This document shows, piece after piece, positions 15,526-23,520 of a stretch of DNA of 64,000 nt. The position numbers were made by a program, and so were the translations under genes. The DNA comes from Pseudoneobacillus sp042683745. GTDB taxonomy: Bacteria; Bacillota; Bacilli; Bacillales; Cytobacillaceae. The notes under the pieces are model-generated. The model was given only the letters and a program-made list of their open reading frames with translations. It was not told the DNA's origin and made no database searches. Each line of letters starts with the position of its first letter. Position 1 is the first letter of the stretch. The DNA is taken from contig NZ_JBHUJX010000018.1 in NCBI RefSeq assembly GCF_042683745.1, positions 62,001 to 126,000 of the forward strand, written 5' to 3'.

Positions 15526-16410
15526 TTATTTATTGGTTAATAAATTTTTGATTTCATAATCTTTTTTCACTTCATCTAACCAAGTAGGATATTCGGTTTG
15601 CATTTTTTCTTGGAATATCGCTTCTTTAATTTCTTTCTTATGATCGGCAAAAACGGCTTCCTTCGCTTCTTTTTTGTCAACGACTTTAATAATATGATAG
15701 CCAAATTTAGTTTTTACTGGATCACTTATTTTGTTTTTTTCTAAAGAAAAGGCGACATCGTCAAACTCTGTAACCATCGTACCTCTCTCAAAATAACCTA
15801 AATCTCCACCCTGATCAGCATTAGACGTATCAGTAGAATACTCTTTTGCTAGCTTAGCAAAGTCTCCTCCAGCAGCCAGCTTTGCAGTAACTTCTTTCGC
15901 TGTGGCCTCATCTTTAACTAAAATATGGCTAGCTTTAATTTGTTCTTTTTGAGCGTAAGTTTCTTTATTTTCTTCAAAATATGTTTTCATTTCGTCTTCC
16001 GTAATTTTAATTCTCGGCTCTAATAATTTCTTTGTCATTAAATAATCGACAATCTGTTGTTTCATACTCGCCTTTGACACACCGTTTTGCTCTAGAGCAA
16101 GATTAAAGGATTCTTCACCTCCCGTGGAGTCAATTAGTGCTTGAAACTCCGCATCCGTTTCTTTTTCGGAAATTGTTACTTTTTGTTTTTTTGCCTCAAG
16201 CTGGGTGACCTTTTTAGAAATTAATGATTCTAATGTATCCGCTCCATATTGTTCCACTAATGTCGTATATAATTCATCCTTACTTATCGATTCATTACCA
16301 ATCTTTGCTACGACCTCTTTTTTTGAAAAGCCGATACTGAAAATAATCGCGATTGCAAGTATTGCCCCAATTAATGTTAAATAGATTTTATTTTGTAATA
16401 TTTTTTTCAA
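15526..16410 (-). CDS. membrane-anchored parvulin peptidyl-prolyl isomerase (PrsA/YacD-like)
   Basis: A 294-residue foldase. A TTG at 16410 is taken as the start because GGAGG lies eight bases before it; longer frames would read through that RBS. One hydrophobic helix (about 9-29) follows, then a PrsA/SurA-like N-domain (KIGNESISKDELYTTL). The parvulin domain is at about 155-245, with ASHILVKDEATA, GGDLGYFERGTM, FGYHIIKV. No lipobox cysteine follows the helix, so it would be anchored by the helix and not by lipid as in PrsA. It lies 21 bases after htrA and is probably its operon partner, pairing folding with quality-control proteolysis outside the membrane. Confidence 0.87.
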   Translation of the reverse strand: MKKILQNKIYLTLIGAILAIAIIFSIGFSKKEVVAKIGNESISKDELYTTLVEQYGADTLESLISKKVTQLEAKKQKVTISEKETDAEFQALIDSTGGEESFNLALEQNGVSKASMKQQIVDYLMTKKLLEPRIKITEDEMKTYFEENKETYAQKEQIKASHILVKDEATAKEVTAKLAAGGDFAKLAKEYSTDTSNADQGGDLGYFERGTMVTEFDDVAFSLEKNKISDPVKTKFGYHIIKVVDKKEAKEAVFADHKKEIKEAIFQEKMQTEYPTWLDEVKKDYEIKNLLTNK

Positions 16411-16431
16411 AAAAGGTTCCTCCAATGATTT

Positions 16432-17664
16432 TTAATTGGTTACTTTATTGCTAGTTAATTTCAACTTAACACTAGTTAGTTTACCTTGACGGTACAACTT
16501 GATTGTTACTTCGTCCCCTACCTTTAAGTTGGAATAGAGGAATTTTCTTAAATCGCCAGAAGCTTTAATTTCCGAATTGTTTATGGCGACAATAACATCA
16601 TGCTGTTGAATGCCTGCTTTTGCTGCGCTTGAGTCAGGATCAATATAAGTAACCAATGCCCCTTGCTTCACCTTTTCTGGGAGTTGAGGCAAATACATTT
16701 CTGGAACTTCCTCTAAACTTACTAGACTTACGCCAATATATGGGCGCTCTACTTTTCCGTTTTCAATCATTTCATTCACAATTGGAATAAGGTCATTACT
16801 TGGAATAGCAAATCCTAATCCTTCTACTCCACTCTCTTTTATTTTTAAACTATTGATTCCGATGACTTGTCCTTGTGTATTAATGAGGGCACCTCCACTA
16901 TTTCCCGGATTGATTGCAGCATCTGTTTGAATAACATTTAACTCCCACTCCCCAGCTGATGTTGACACCGAAATGCTACGGTCAATCGCACTTACAATCC
17001 CCTGTGTTACTGTTCGTGATAGGTCTAAGCCAAGTGGGTTTCCGATTGCTAGTACTTGATCGCCAGGGCGTAGCTTCGATGAATCGCCAAAGTCGATCAC
17101 GTCTGTCGCGTATTTAGGATCGATTTTCAACACAGCTAAGTCGGTTAATGCGTCTGCCCCAATTAATTTTGCTTTCGTTTTATCTCCGTTGTAGAGCGAA
17201 ATCTCAATTTCTGATGCCCCTTCAATCACGTGATTGTTTGTGACAATATAAGCAGCATCATTTGTTTTTTGAAAAATCACCCCAGAACCTGAACCGGTTT
17301 GAACATTCTCTGATCCTTCAGAGAAAAAGGAATTTTGCTTTTGATTTTGCATATTTACGATACCTACAATTGCTTTTGATGCATTTTCCACGATGTCTGC
17401 TATTGAGCCATTTGTTGGCTTTGCTGACGTTTGTGTTGCTGTAATTTTAGAAGAATTCGTAATTGATTCAGATGATTTACTTTCTACCGTGGGAGTATTT
17501 TTTTGAAAATAATCAGTATGTGGTGCAATCGTTAACGTTAATGCGGAGCCAATTACTCCCGCTGATACTAAACTAAGAAATCCTTTAACTTTAGATGGAG
17601 CTTTCTTTTGGACATTTATCGGTTCCTCATATCTTGTTGGTTGAAGTTCATTAAAATCATTCAT
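16432..17664 (-). CDS. htrA: HtrA-type membrane-anchored serine protease
   Basis: A 410-residue protein. After an about 27-residue cytosolic tail, one transmembrane helix (29-46) and a low-complexity Ser/Thr linker comes the trypsin-like domain with the triad His145 (NNHVI), Asp175 (LTDLAVL) and Ser256 (GNSGGAL). One PDZ domain follows at about 305-400 (GALVTYIDPDSSAAKAGIQ). This is the Bacillus HtrA/HtrB/YyxA layout, which degrades or refolds damaged secreted proteins. B. subtilis has three paralogues, and which one is the orthologue is not decided. AGAGGAGG precedes the ATG. The upstream region holds a direct repeat that may bind an OmpR-type regulator. Confidence 0.92.
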   Translation of the reverse strand: MNDFNELQPTRYEEPINVQKKAPSKVKGFLSLVSAGVIGSALTLTIAPHTDYFQKNTPTVESKSSESITNSSKITATQTSAKPTNGSIADIVENASKAIVGIVNMQNQKQNSFFSEGSENVQTGSGSGVIFQKTNDAAYIVTNNHVIEGASEIEISLYNGDKTKAKLIGADALTDLAVLKIDPKYATDVIDFGDSSKLRPGDQVLAIGNPLGLDLSRTVTQGIVSAIDRSISVSTSAGEWELNVIQTDAAINPGNSGGALINTQGQVIGINSLKIKESGVEGLGFAIPSNDLIPIVNEMIENGKVERPYIGVSLVSLEEVPEMYLPQLPEKVKQGALVTYIDPDSSAAKAGIQQHDVIVAINNSEIKASGDLRKFLYSNLKVGDEVTIKLYRQGKLTSVKLKLTSNKVTN

Positions 17665-17728
17665 GTATTTATCCTCCTCTTAAGGAATTAGCTTTAGATT
17701 GATTAACATATTCCTATCTTAGCCAACA

Positions 17729-17751
17729 GTTATGACCAAACTATGAACAAA
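17729..17751 (-). promoter_or_regulatory. direct repeat upstream of htrA, possible response-regulator site
   Basis: On the minus strand TTCATAGTTTG is followed by GTCATAACTGT: two TCATA-containing half-sites 11 bases apart, one helical turn, placed before a TAAGAT -10-like box. This is the usual arrangement of OmpR-family sites; in B. subtilis htrA genes answer to CssR. No cssRS genes are in the window. Confidence 0.4.
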
Positions 17752-17809
17752 TTTTTAAGAGGTTGGGAAGAATTGGGGAAGAAAATAGAAAGGTTTCATT
17801 TAAAGATAT

Positions 17810-17853
17810 AAAAAAGAGTCCCTATTTCACCATTGGAAAAGGGACTCTTTTTT
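17810..17853 (-). terminator. terminator of the amidohydrolase pair
   Basis: AAAAAAGAGTCCC (17810-17822) and GGGACTCTTTTTT (17841-17853) form a 13-bp stem with an 18-base loop, followed by T residues on the minus strand. Confidence 0.82.
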
Positions 17854-17873
17854 ATAAAGAAGCTAAACGATTC

Positions 17874-19094
17874 TTATATGTGACCTGCCACTACTTTACC
17901 TTTATAAATAACAGCTTCACGTTTTGGCGTTCTAGCAACTGCTTCCGCTGAGCACGATGCATGAACCAGAACTAAATCCGCCGCATCTCCTACAAGTGGC
18001 CACTTAACCTCACCATCCTTATTTAATGGTGTAGGTCCACCAGTCGCCCATTTTAACGATTCTGCTAATGAACGTTCATCACTTTTGCGGAAAAGTTCAC
18101 CGAAACGAGTTACCTTTTCTAATACATCCCCGGTGCCATAAGGCGACCATGAGTCATAAAAACCATCGCAGCCTAAATAAACTTTTACTCCTTTACGATC
18201 TAAAAGATCAATAGGTGGGAGCGCCTTCGTAATTGGAATCGTCGACATAATGGACATACCGAGTTCACTTAACTTATCGGCGATAATCTCTTGTTGAGGC
18301 ACTGGTACTTCTCCTAAGCTAAAGGCATGGCTGACAGCCGCACGTTTATGCCACTTCGCATCTTCTACCATTTCGGTGAGCTTATCGACTGTATAAAAAC
18401 CAACATGTCCACCATCATGTAAATGGATATCTACATCCGCATCAAATTCAGTTGCAAGATTCATCATTTCATAAAGTGATTTCTCAATATTGCGATCAAT
18501 TCCAGCAGGATCCAGACCACCAACAATATGTGCTCCCGATCTCATCGCCTCTTTCATAAGAGGAATCACATTCTCTCTTAGAAGTCCATGCTGAGGAAAA
18601 GCAACAATTTCATAGGTTAATTTATCAGAGTAATCCTCTAAGGCAGCCTTTACACCTTCTAAATTTTTCAATCCAATATAAGGATCGATATTCACATGGG
18701 TACGAATATGTGTTGAGCCATGTGAAAGAAGTAATTCGATCATTTTGCTTGCTCGTTGCTTTGCTGTAGGCGCTAGTTCTTCAAGCTCCATCGCTTCAAG
18801 TCGTAAGCGCTCCTCTAAATTTTTCACCGGTATACAGGACTTCCAATCAAGCGATAAATACGTTTTATCTAGATGGTTGTGCATTTCTTTAAAGGTTGGT
18901 AACGCTAAGAATCCTTTACCATCGACGATTTTTTCACCTACTGGTATGGTAAAACTATAATTCTCTTTTTCTACTATTTTTCCATCTTGAATTTTCAAAT
19001 GGAAAAGTTCCGTCTTAGTTGAATAGATACCTTGTTCATCTTGTACATATCCTGTTTCTAACCGAATATTTGTTAACCAATAAGGTGTGGTCAT
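17874..19094 (-). CDS. amidohydrolase, cytosine-deaminase-like (second of tandem pair)
   Basis: A 406-residue cytosolic metal-dependent hydrolase. The HxH metal motif is at His72 and His74 (MHNHLDKT). Conserved histidines follow in HIRTHVNID, AFPQHG, DIHLHDGG and AVSHAFSLG, and the catalytic aspartate is in GCDGFYDSW. This is the CodA-like amidohydrolase layout, but where E. coli CodA has a Glu after the third metal histidine (HxDE) this protein has HLHDGG, so cytosine is not assured as substrate. It follows its paralogue by 18 bases with its own AAGGAGG RBS. No permease is adjacent. Confidence 0.82.
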   Translation of the reverse strand: MTTPYWLTNIRLETGYVQDEQGIYSTKTELFHLKIQDGKIVEKENYSFTIPVGEKIVDGKGFLALPTFKEMHNHLDKTYLSLDWKSCIPVKNLEERLRLEAMELEELAPTAKQRASKMIELLLSHGSTHIRTHVNIDPYIGLKNLEGVKAALEDYSDKLTYEIVAFPQHGLLRENVIPLMKEAMRSGAHIVGGLDPAGIDRNIEKSLYEMMNLATEFDADVDIHLHDGGHVGFYTVDKLTEMVEDAKWHKRAAVSHAFSLGEVPVPQQEIIADKLSELGMSIMSTIPITKALPPIDLLDRKGVKVYLGCDGFYDSWSPYGTGDVLEKVTRFGELFRKSDERSLAESLKWATGGPTPLNKDGEVKWPLVGDAADLVLVHASCSAEAVARTPKREAVIYKGKVVAGHI

Positions 19095-19112
19095 TTGAGT
19101 TCCTCCTTTACT

Positions 19113-20351
19113 TTATACTTCAACTGTCTTCGTTTCAGTTAGCTTGCTTTCAACTTTTTTCCCTTTAAAAAATAATGCATCCACACTTGCCCTTCTTGCA
19201 ATTGCTTCTGCCGAACAAGATGCGTTTACTAGCATCATCGTTGCTTCATCGCCAACCTTTGGCCAAACTCGTTCGCCCTTTTCATTTAAAGGGGTAACAC
19301 CGCCGGTCGCATACTTTAAAGCTGAGGCTAAGGAATATTCATCAATCATACGGAATCTTTCTGCAAGAACTCCTAATTTCTGAATGGTATTTCCTGTTCC
19401 AAATGGAGACCAGTGATCGGTAATGCTATCATGACCAGTAGAAACTGAGATACCTAGTTTATCAAGAGTTGGAATCGGAATGGTTGCTCGGTTAACTGGA
19501 ACAGTAGTAGTTACGTCAATTTCTTGATCTTTTAAAATCGCAGCCATTTCCGTAAGTGCATCACCTTGTAGATCACCTAATGCAATCCCATGGCTAATAG
19601 TAGCTCTACCTTTAAGTCCTGCTTCTTTCGTATAATGAGCCATTCTTTCAAATGTAAAGGCACCTAAAGTATTCGGATCATGCAGATGGATATCCACACC
19701 TTTATTGTATTCAACTGCAATGTCAAAAATTGTATGTAATGATTTTTCAATATTACGTTCTACTGTTGCTGGATCCACACCTCCAACTAAAGTAGCCCCG
19801 TTTTTCATGGCATCACGGATGAGCTGGACAGAGTCGCTTAAAAGTAAACCGTGCTGCGGGAAAGCTACAATTTCGTAAGTGAGAACATCTTCATATTTTT
19901 GTAAAGCATTCACAGTTGCCTCTAAATTTTTCAATCCTATCACAGGATCTACATTACAATGAGTTCGAATATGCGTATGACCATTTCTCAAATATAATTC
20001 AATCATTTTCTCTGCACGCTCTTGTGCAGTCGGTAAAAGTTTAGGTAGTAGTTCTTTTTCTTCTTCTAATCTAGTAAAAATACCTTTTGTAATCGGTGTA
20101 CAGGCTTTCCATGTTCCACCATAATAGGTTTTGTCAATATGAATATGCATGTCTCTTAATGAAGGAAGTAGAAGCTGTCCGTGTGCATCAAAATGATATT
20201 CAGCAGAATCTGGAGCAGTATACGTGATTTCTGTGATTCTTCCTTCATCAATTTTCAAGTGGCAAATTTCAGTTTCTGTACCAACAATTCGCTCATTTTT
20301 ATAGATGAAGCCTTTTTCTAAGCGAACATTTGTCATCCAAAAAGTAGTCAT
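19113..20351 (-). CDS. amidohydrolase, cytosine-deaminase-like (first of tandem pair)
   Basis: A 412-residue paralogue of the next gene, sharing layout end to end: HxH at His69 and His71 (MHIHIDKTY), HIRTHCNVD, AFPQHG, DIHLHDPN, ATISHGIALG and GHDSITDHW. The C-terminal segment ATGGVTPLN and SCSAEAIAR are near-identical between the two. The pair must come from an old duplication, since many loop residues differ. It is likely a deaminase or hydrolase of a cyclic amide or nucleobase-like compound; substrate unknown. TAGGAGG lies before the ATG, and the 168-base upstream gap should hold the promoter. Confidence 0.82.
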   Translation of the reverse strand: MTTFWMTNVRLEKGFIYKNERIVGTETEICHLKIDEGRITEITYTAPDSAEYHFDAHGQLLLPSLRDMHIHIDKTYYGGTWKACTPITKGIFTRLEEEKELLPKLLPTAQERAEKMIELYLRNGHTHIRTHCNVDPVIGLKNLEATVNALQKYEDVLTYEIVAFPQHGLLLSDSVQLIRDAMKNGATLVGGVDPATVERNIEKSLHTIFDIAVEYNKGVDIHLHDPNTLGAFTFERMAHYTKEAGLKGRATISHGIALGDLQGDALTEMAAILKDQEIDVTTTVPVNRATIPIPTLDKLGISVSTGHDSITDHWSPFGTGNTIQKLGVLAERFRMIDEYSLASALKYATGGVTPLNEKGERVWPKVGDEATMMLVNASCSAEAIARRASVDALFFKGKKVESKLTETKTVEV

Positions 20352-20519
20352 TTCTTTTCCTCCTATTGTTAATAACCCAAATGTGCAAAATACTCTAAAT
20401 CAAGTCATTGAATTTCTCCAAATTCACTCGTCGTAAAACATCTAATTACAAAGGTGGGTTGTAAACAAAAATTTTCCTTATTTTTAAGGCGAGCATTATC
20501 TGCATTGTTGGAAGCATAT

Positions 20520-21203
20520 TTACGCTCCAACACGGAGTAGCATTTCTACTATTTCCACAAAACCTCTTTCTTCTGCTTGTTGAAGTGGAGTTTTCCCTTC
20601 TGAATCAGGAATGTTTACATCTGCTCCATGCTTAATTAATAATTCAATTGTCTCCTGCTGCTTTTTACCACCATCACTAAGGACTATGGCTTCCATTAAA
20701 GCTGTCCATCCTAGATGATTAATATGATTCACATCGATTTCTGTATGTTCGAGTAGCTCCTTTACAACTTCAGTATACCCATGCTCTGAAGCCGGGATGA
20801 GTGCTGTACCACCATATCGATTTAATATTTCTGGATTAGCACCCGCTTCAATCGTAAGCTTTAAAATTTCTAAATAACCTTCAGCACCAGCATAAAGAAA
20901 GGGATTATTTTTCATATCATCTTGAATATGAATATCCGCCCCTAGTTCGATGAGCCTTTTGACCGTCTTGTAATCATTAGCATAAGTAGCTATCATGATT
21001 GCTGTTCTTCCCTGACTGTCCTTACTATTGATATCTGCACCTTGTTCAAATAGATCATTTATTTCCTCAATATTACCTTTTTCTGCTGCTTGGAAAAATA
21101 ATTCCTCCATATCATTGGTACTCCCTTCTATCCTTTCTGATACTTTAGGATTTTGGCAACCCATTAATAAAAAAAGGATTAGAAAAAAGGCCATCCTGTT
21201 CAA
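20520..21203 (-). CDS. ankyrin-repeat lipoprotein
   Basis: A 227-residue protein starting at a TTG with GGGGGAG six bases upstream. A short type II signal peptide ends in LLMGC (Cys16), so it should be lipid-anchored outside the membrane. From about 33 to the end there are roughly six ankyrin repeats (for example GADINSKDSQGRTAIMIAT, GADVNIPDSEGKTPLQQAE). Ankyrin stacks bind other proteins. It follows the response regulator by 42 bases on the same strand and could be part of its operon, perhaps as an accessory to the sensor; that is inference. Confidence 0.87.
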   Translation of the reverse strand: MNRMAFFLILFLLMGCQNPKVSERIEGSTNDMEELFFQAAEKGNIEEINDLFEQGADINSKDSQGRTAIMIATYANDYKTVKRLIELGADIHIQDDMKNNPFLYAGAEGYLEILKLTIEAGANPEILNRYGGTALIPASEHGYTEVVKELLEHTEIDVNHINHLGWTALMEAIVLSDGGKKQQETIELLIKHGADVNIPDSEGKTPLQQAEERGFVEIVEMLLRVGA

Positions 21204-21245
21204 TTTCTTCTCCCCCTTCCTAAACCTTTGAATCGTTTTTCAGTA

Positions 21246-21935
21246 TTATACGGTTAACCGATATCCCGCTCCCCAGACCGTTTCAATATATTGAGGGTTG
21301 GAAGGGTCTAGTTCAATTTTGTTGCGAATTTTTCTAATGTGTACGGTAATCGTCGTAATATCGCCAGAAGAATCTAGCCCCCAAATTCTTTCAAATAGTT
21401 CTTCTTTACTAAAGACACGATTTGGATGACGTGCTAAAAAAAGTAAAATGTCAAATTCCTTTGAAGTTAAGGATATTTCTTGATTGTTGACGTAAATTCT
21501 TCTTGCAGATTCATCCATTACTAGTCCCCGAATCCTAATTTCCTTTTTTTCTGTAACGCTATTTCCAATTAGCCTCTCATACCTTGCTAGATGTGCTTTC
21601 ACTCTAGCCACTAGCTCACTTGGACTAAACGGCTTAATGATATAATCATCCGCACCAAGTCCTAATCCTCTAATTTTATCAATATCTTCCTTCTTAGCAG
21701 AGACAATTAAGATGGGAATATTTTTTACAGCCCTTACCTGCTTACAAATCTCGAAGCCATCAACCTCAGGTAGCATAATATCAATGATTAATAAGTCATA
21801 ATCATGATGTAGCGCCTTATCTAACCCTCCACTTCCAGTTATTTGTAAATCAACGTCGTACCCGCTCATTTCCAAATAATCTTTTTGCAATTCCCCAATA
21901 TCTAGATCATCTTCAACGATTAAGATTTTTTTCAT
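21246..21935 (-). CDS. OmpR-family response regulator
   Basis: A 229-residue two-domain regulator. The receiver has the acidic pair (IVEDD), the phospho-acceptor Asp in LLIIDIMLPEVDG, VSAK and KPFSPSEL. The C-terminal winged helix contains SLTSKEFDILLFLARHPNRVFSKEEL, here quoted in part as TSKEFDILLFL, and TVHIRKIRNKIE. The ATG at 21935 is favoured over one 12 bases upstream because GGTGAG lies five bases before it. It overlaps the kinase gene by 23 bases, so the two are co-translated. The signal and targets are unknown. Confidence 0.9.
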   Translation of the reverse strand: MKKILIVEDDLDIGELQKDYLEMSGYDVDLQITGSGGLDKALHHDYDLLIIDIMLPEVDGFEICKQVRAVKNIPILIVSAKKEDIDKIRGLGLGADDYIIKPFSPSELVARVKAHLARYERLIGNSVTEKKEIRIRGLVMDESARRIYVNNQEISLTSKEFDILLFLARHPNRVFSKEELFERIWGLDSSGDITTITVHIRKIRNKIELDPSNPQYIETVWGAGYRLTV

Positions 21936-23397
21936 TTTTCTCACCATACTTTTTTAGAGTAAAAAAGATACTTGTTCCTTTATCAACGATACTTTCTGCC
22001 CATATTTCTCCACCATGCTCAGTGATAATCTGCTTTGCTATGGCTAAACCAAGACCACTGCCTCCTGTTGAGATGTTTCTTGAAATATCTCCCCTGTAAA
22101 AGCGCTCAAATATATTAGGAAGGAAAGCAGATTCAATTCCTGAACCATTATCACTGATTTCAATTTCAACAAACTCCTCATTTTCAATAACACGAATCTT
22201 TATTATTTTTTCTGTTTTTTTCATATGTTTGATAGAGTTATCAATAATATTGGTCATTACTCGACTTAAATTATCACGGTCAGCTATGACTGCCATCTTC
22301 CCATTATCCAAATTTTCAAAAATGAGTTGAATATTTTTTTCTTCTAAATCAAAACTTATTTCTTCAACAAAATTTTTAATATAACGGTTAAGATCCATAT
22401 CCTCAAATGTAAAAGGTAATTTTTTTAAATCTAGCTTAGAAAAAAGAAATAGATCATCAATGAGATGATTCATATCGGTTGTCTTTCTTTTGATCGTTGA
22501 AAGGTATTTCTCCATTTTTTCCGGAGTATCAGCGACCCCATCCTGTATTCCTTCAATATATCCTTTTATGGCTGTAATGGGAGTTTTTAAATCATGCGAA
22601 ATATTGGAAATAAGCTCCTTTCGGCTCTCTTCATATTGAAACTGCAGCTCAATCGATTCCTTTAGCTTAAGCCTCATTTTTTCAAATGTGTTACTCAACT
22701 GGCCGATTTCGTCCTGTCCAAATTTCTCTATCTTAACATTCAAATTACCTTCACCAATTTGTTCTGCTGCTTTTTGAAGTGAAAATAACGGCTTGCTTAT
22801 ACTTTTTGAAACAAAATAACTTAATAAACCGTTTACTAGAATTAATGATAGAAATAAAAGCCCAAATAATATAGGAAATAAGCTTCTTGTTAATTCTACA
22901 AAGGGGCTTACTTCCTTCATTACATACGCACTTCCACTCTTTTGATCCCCAAAAAGGAAATCAAATTTCACGTAGGAGTAATAATGTCCATCAACATTGA
23001 TTATGTCTCTAACATTTATATTTTCTGGTTCAAACGGAGGAAGCTTTTTGATTTCTTGAAAAGTTTCTAATTTCTTAGAGGTGTATATAGCTTTATTGTT
23101 TTTTCGAATGATTAACCCAGAATGTACCGTTCCAAGCTTTTCGTCATATTGTTTTAAAATAGACCGGTTCAACAATTCATCAGATTGTTTTTTTGCTAAA
23201 AATTTCACATCAAGAAAAACACTTTCCTCTTGTTCTGTTAAAGGTTTAAGCGCATACTGTCTCGTATACAAATCTTTAATACTGCGTACATCACCTGTAA
23301 TGGCCATAAGCATTAATAAACCACTGACTATGAAGAAAGCTAGTGTTACGATTAGCATCGTTGTATGTGAAAATATTAATCGCAACCGAATAGACAT
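21913..23397 (-). CDS. sensor histidine kinase
   Basis: About 494 residues. Two transmembrane helices (about 7-35 and 175-198) flank an extracellular domain of roughly 140 residues. HAMP follows (SKSISKPLFSLQKAAEQI), then HisKA with the phosphorylated His in NISHDLKTPITAIKGY, and an ATPase domain with the N box (NIIDNSIKH), DNGSGIE and GSGLGLAIAKQI. An ATG at 23397 with GGGGG eight bases upstream is preferred to the GTG at 23412. The sensor domain shows no domain I recognise. It is paired with the overlapping regulator gene and the ankyrin lipoprotein. Confidence 0.9.
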   Translation of the reverse strand: MSIRLRLIFSHTTMLIVTLAFFIVSGLLMLMAITGDVRSIKDLYTRQYALKPLTEQEESVFLDVKFLAKKQSDELLNRSILKQYDEKLGTVHSGLIIRKNNKAIYTSKKLETFQEIKKLPPFEPENINVRDIINVDGHYYSYVKFDFLFGDQKSGSAYVMKEVSPFVELTRSLFPILFGLLFLSLILVNGLLSYFVSKSISKPLFSLQKAAEQIGEGNLNVKIEKFGQDEIGQLSNTFEKMRLKLKESIELQFQYEESRKELISNISHDLKTPITAIKGYIEGIQDGVADTPEKMEKYLSTIKRKTTDMNHLIDDLFLFSKLDLKKLPFTFEDMDLNRYIKNFVEEISFDLEEKNIQLIFENLDNGKMAVIADRDNLSRVMTNIIDNSIKHMKKTEKIIKIRVIENEEFVEIEISDNGSGIESAFLPNIFERFYRGDISRNISTGGSGLGLAIAKQIITEHGGEIWAESIVDKGTSIFFTLKKYGEKNEKNLNR

Positions 23398-23441
23398 AGA
23401 TAAAGCCCCCACATAATATTATTGGAATGTAGCACAAATAG

Positions 23442-23479
23442 AATAAAGGTTGTCAATCTTAACAAAGACAACCTTTATT
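23442..23479 (-). terminator. terminator of the SLH protein gene
   Basis: AATAAAGGTTGTC and GACAACCTTTATT form a perfect 13-bp stem with a 12-base loop, between the SLH gene and the kinase gene on the minus strand. Confidence 0.82.
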
Positions 23480-23520
23480 CATTTTACTCTAATTAACACG
23501 CTACTATTTAAGATTTATAT

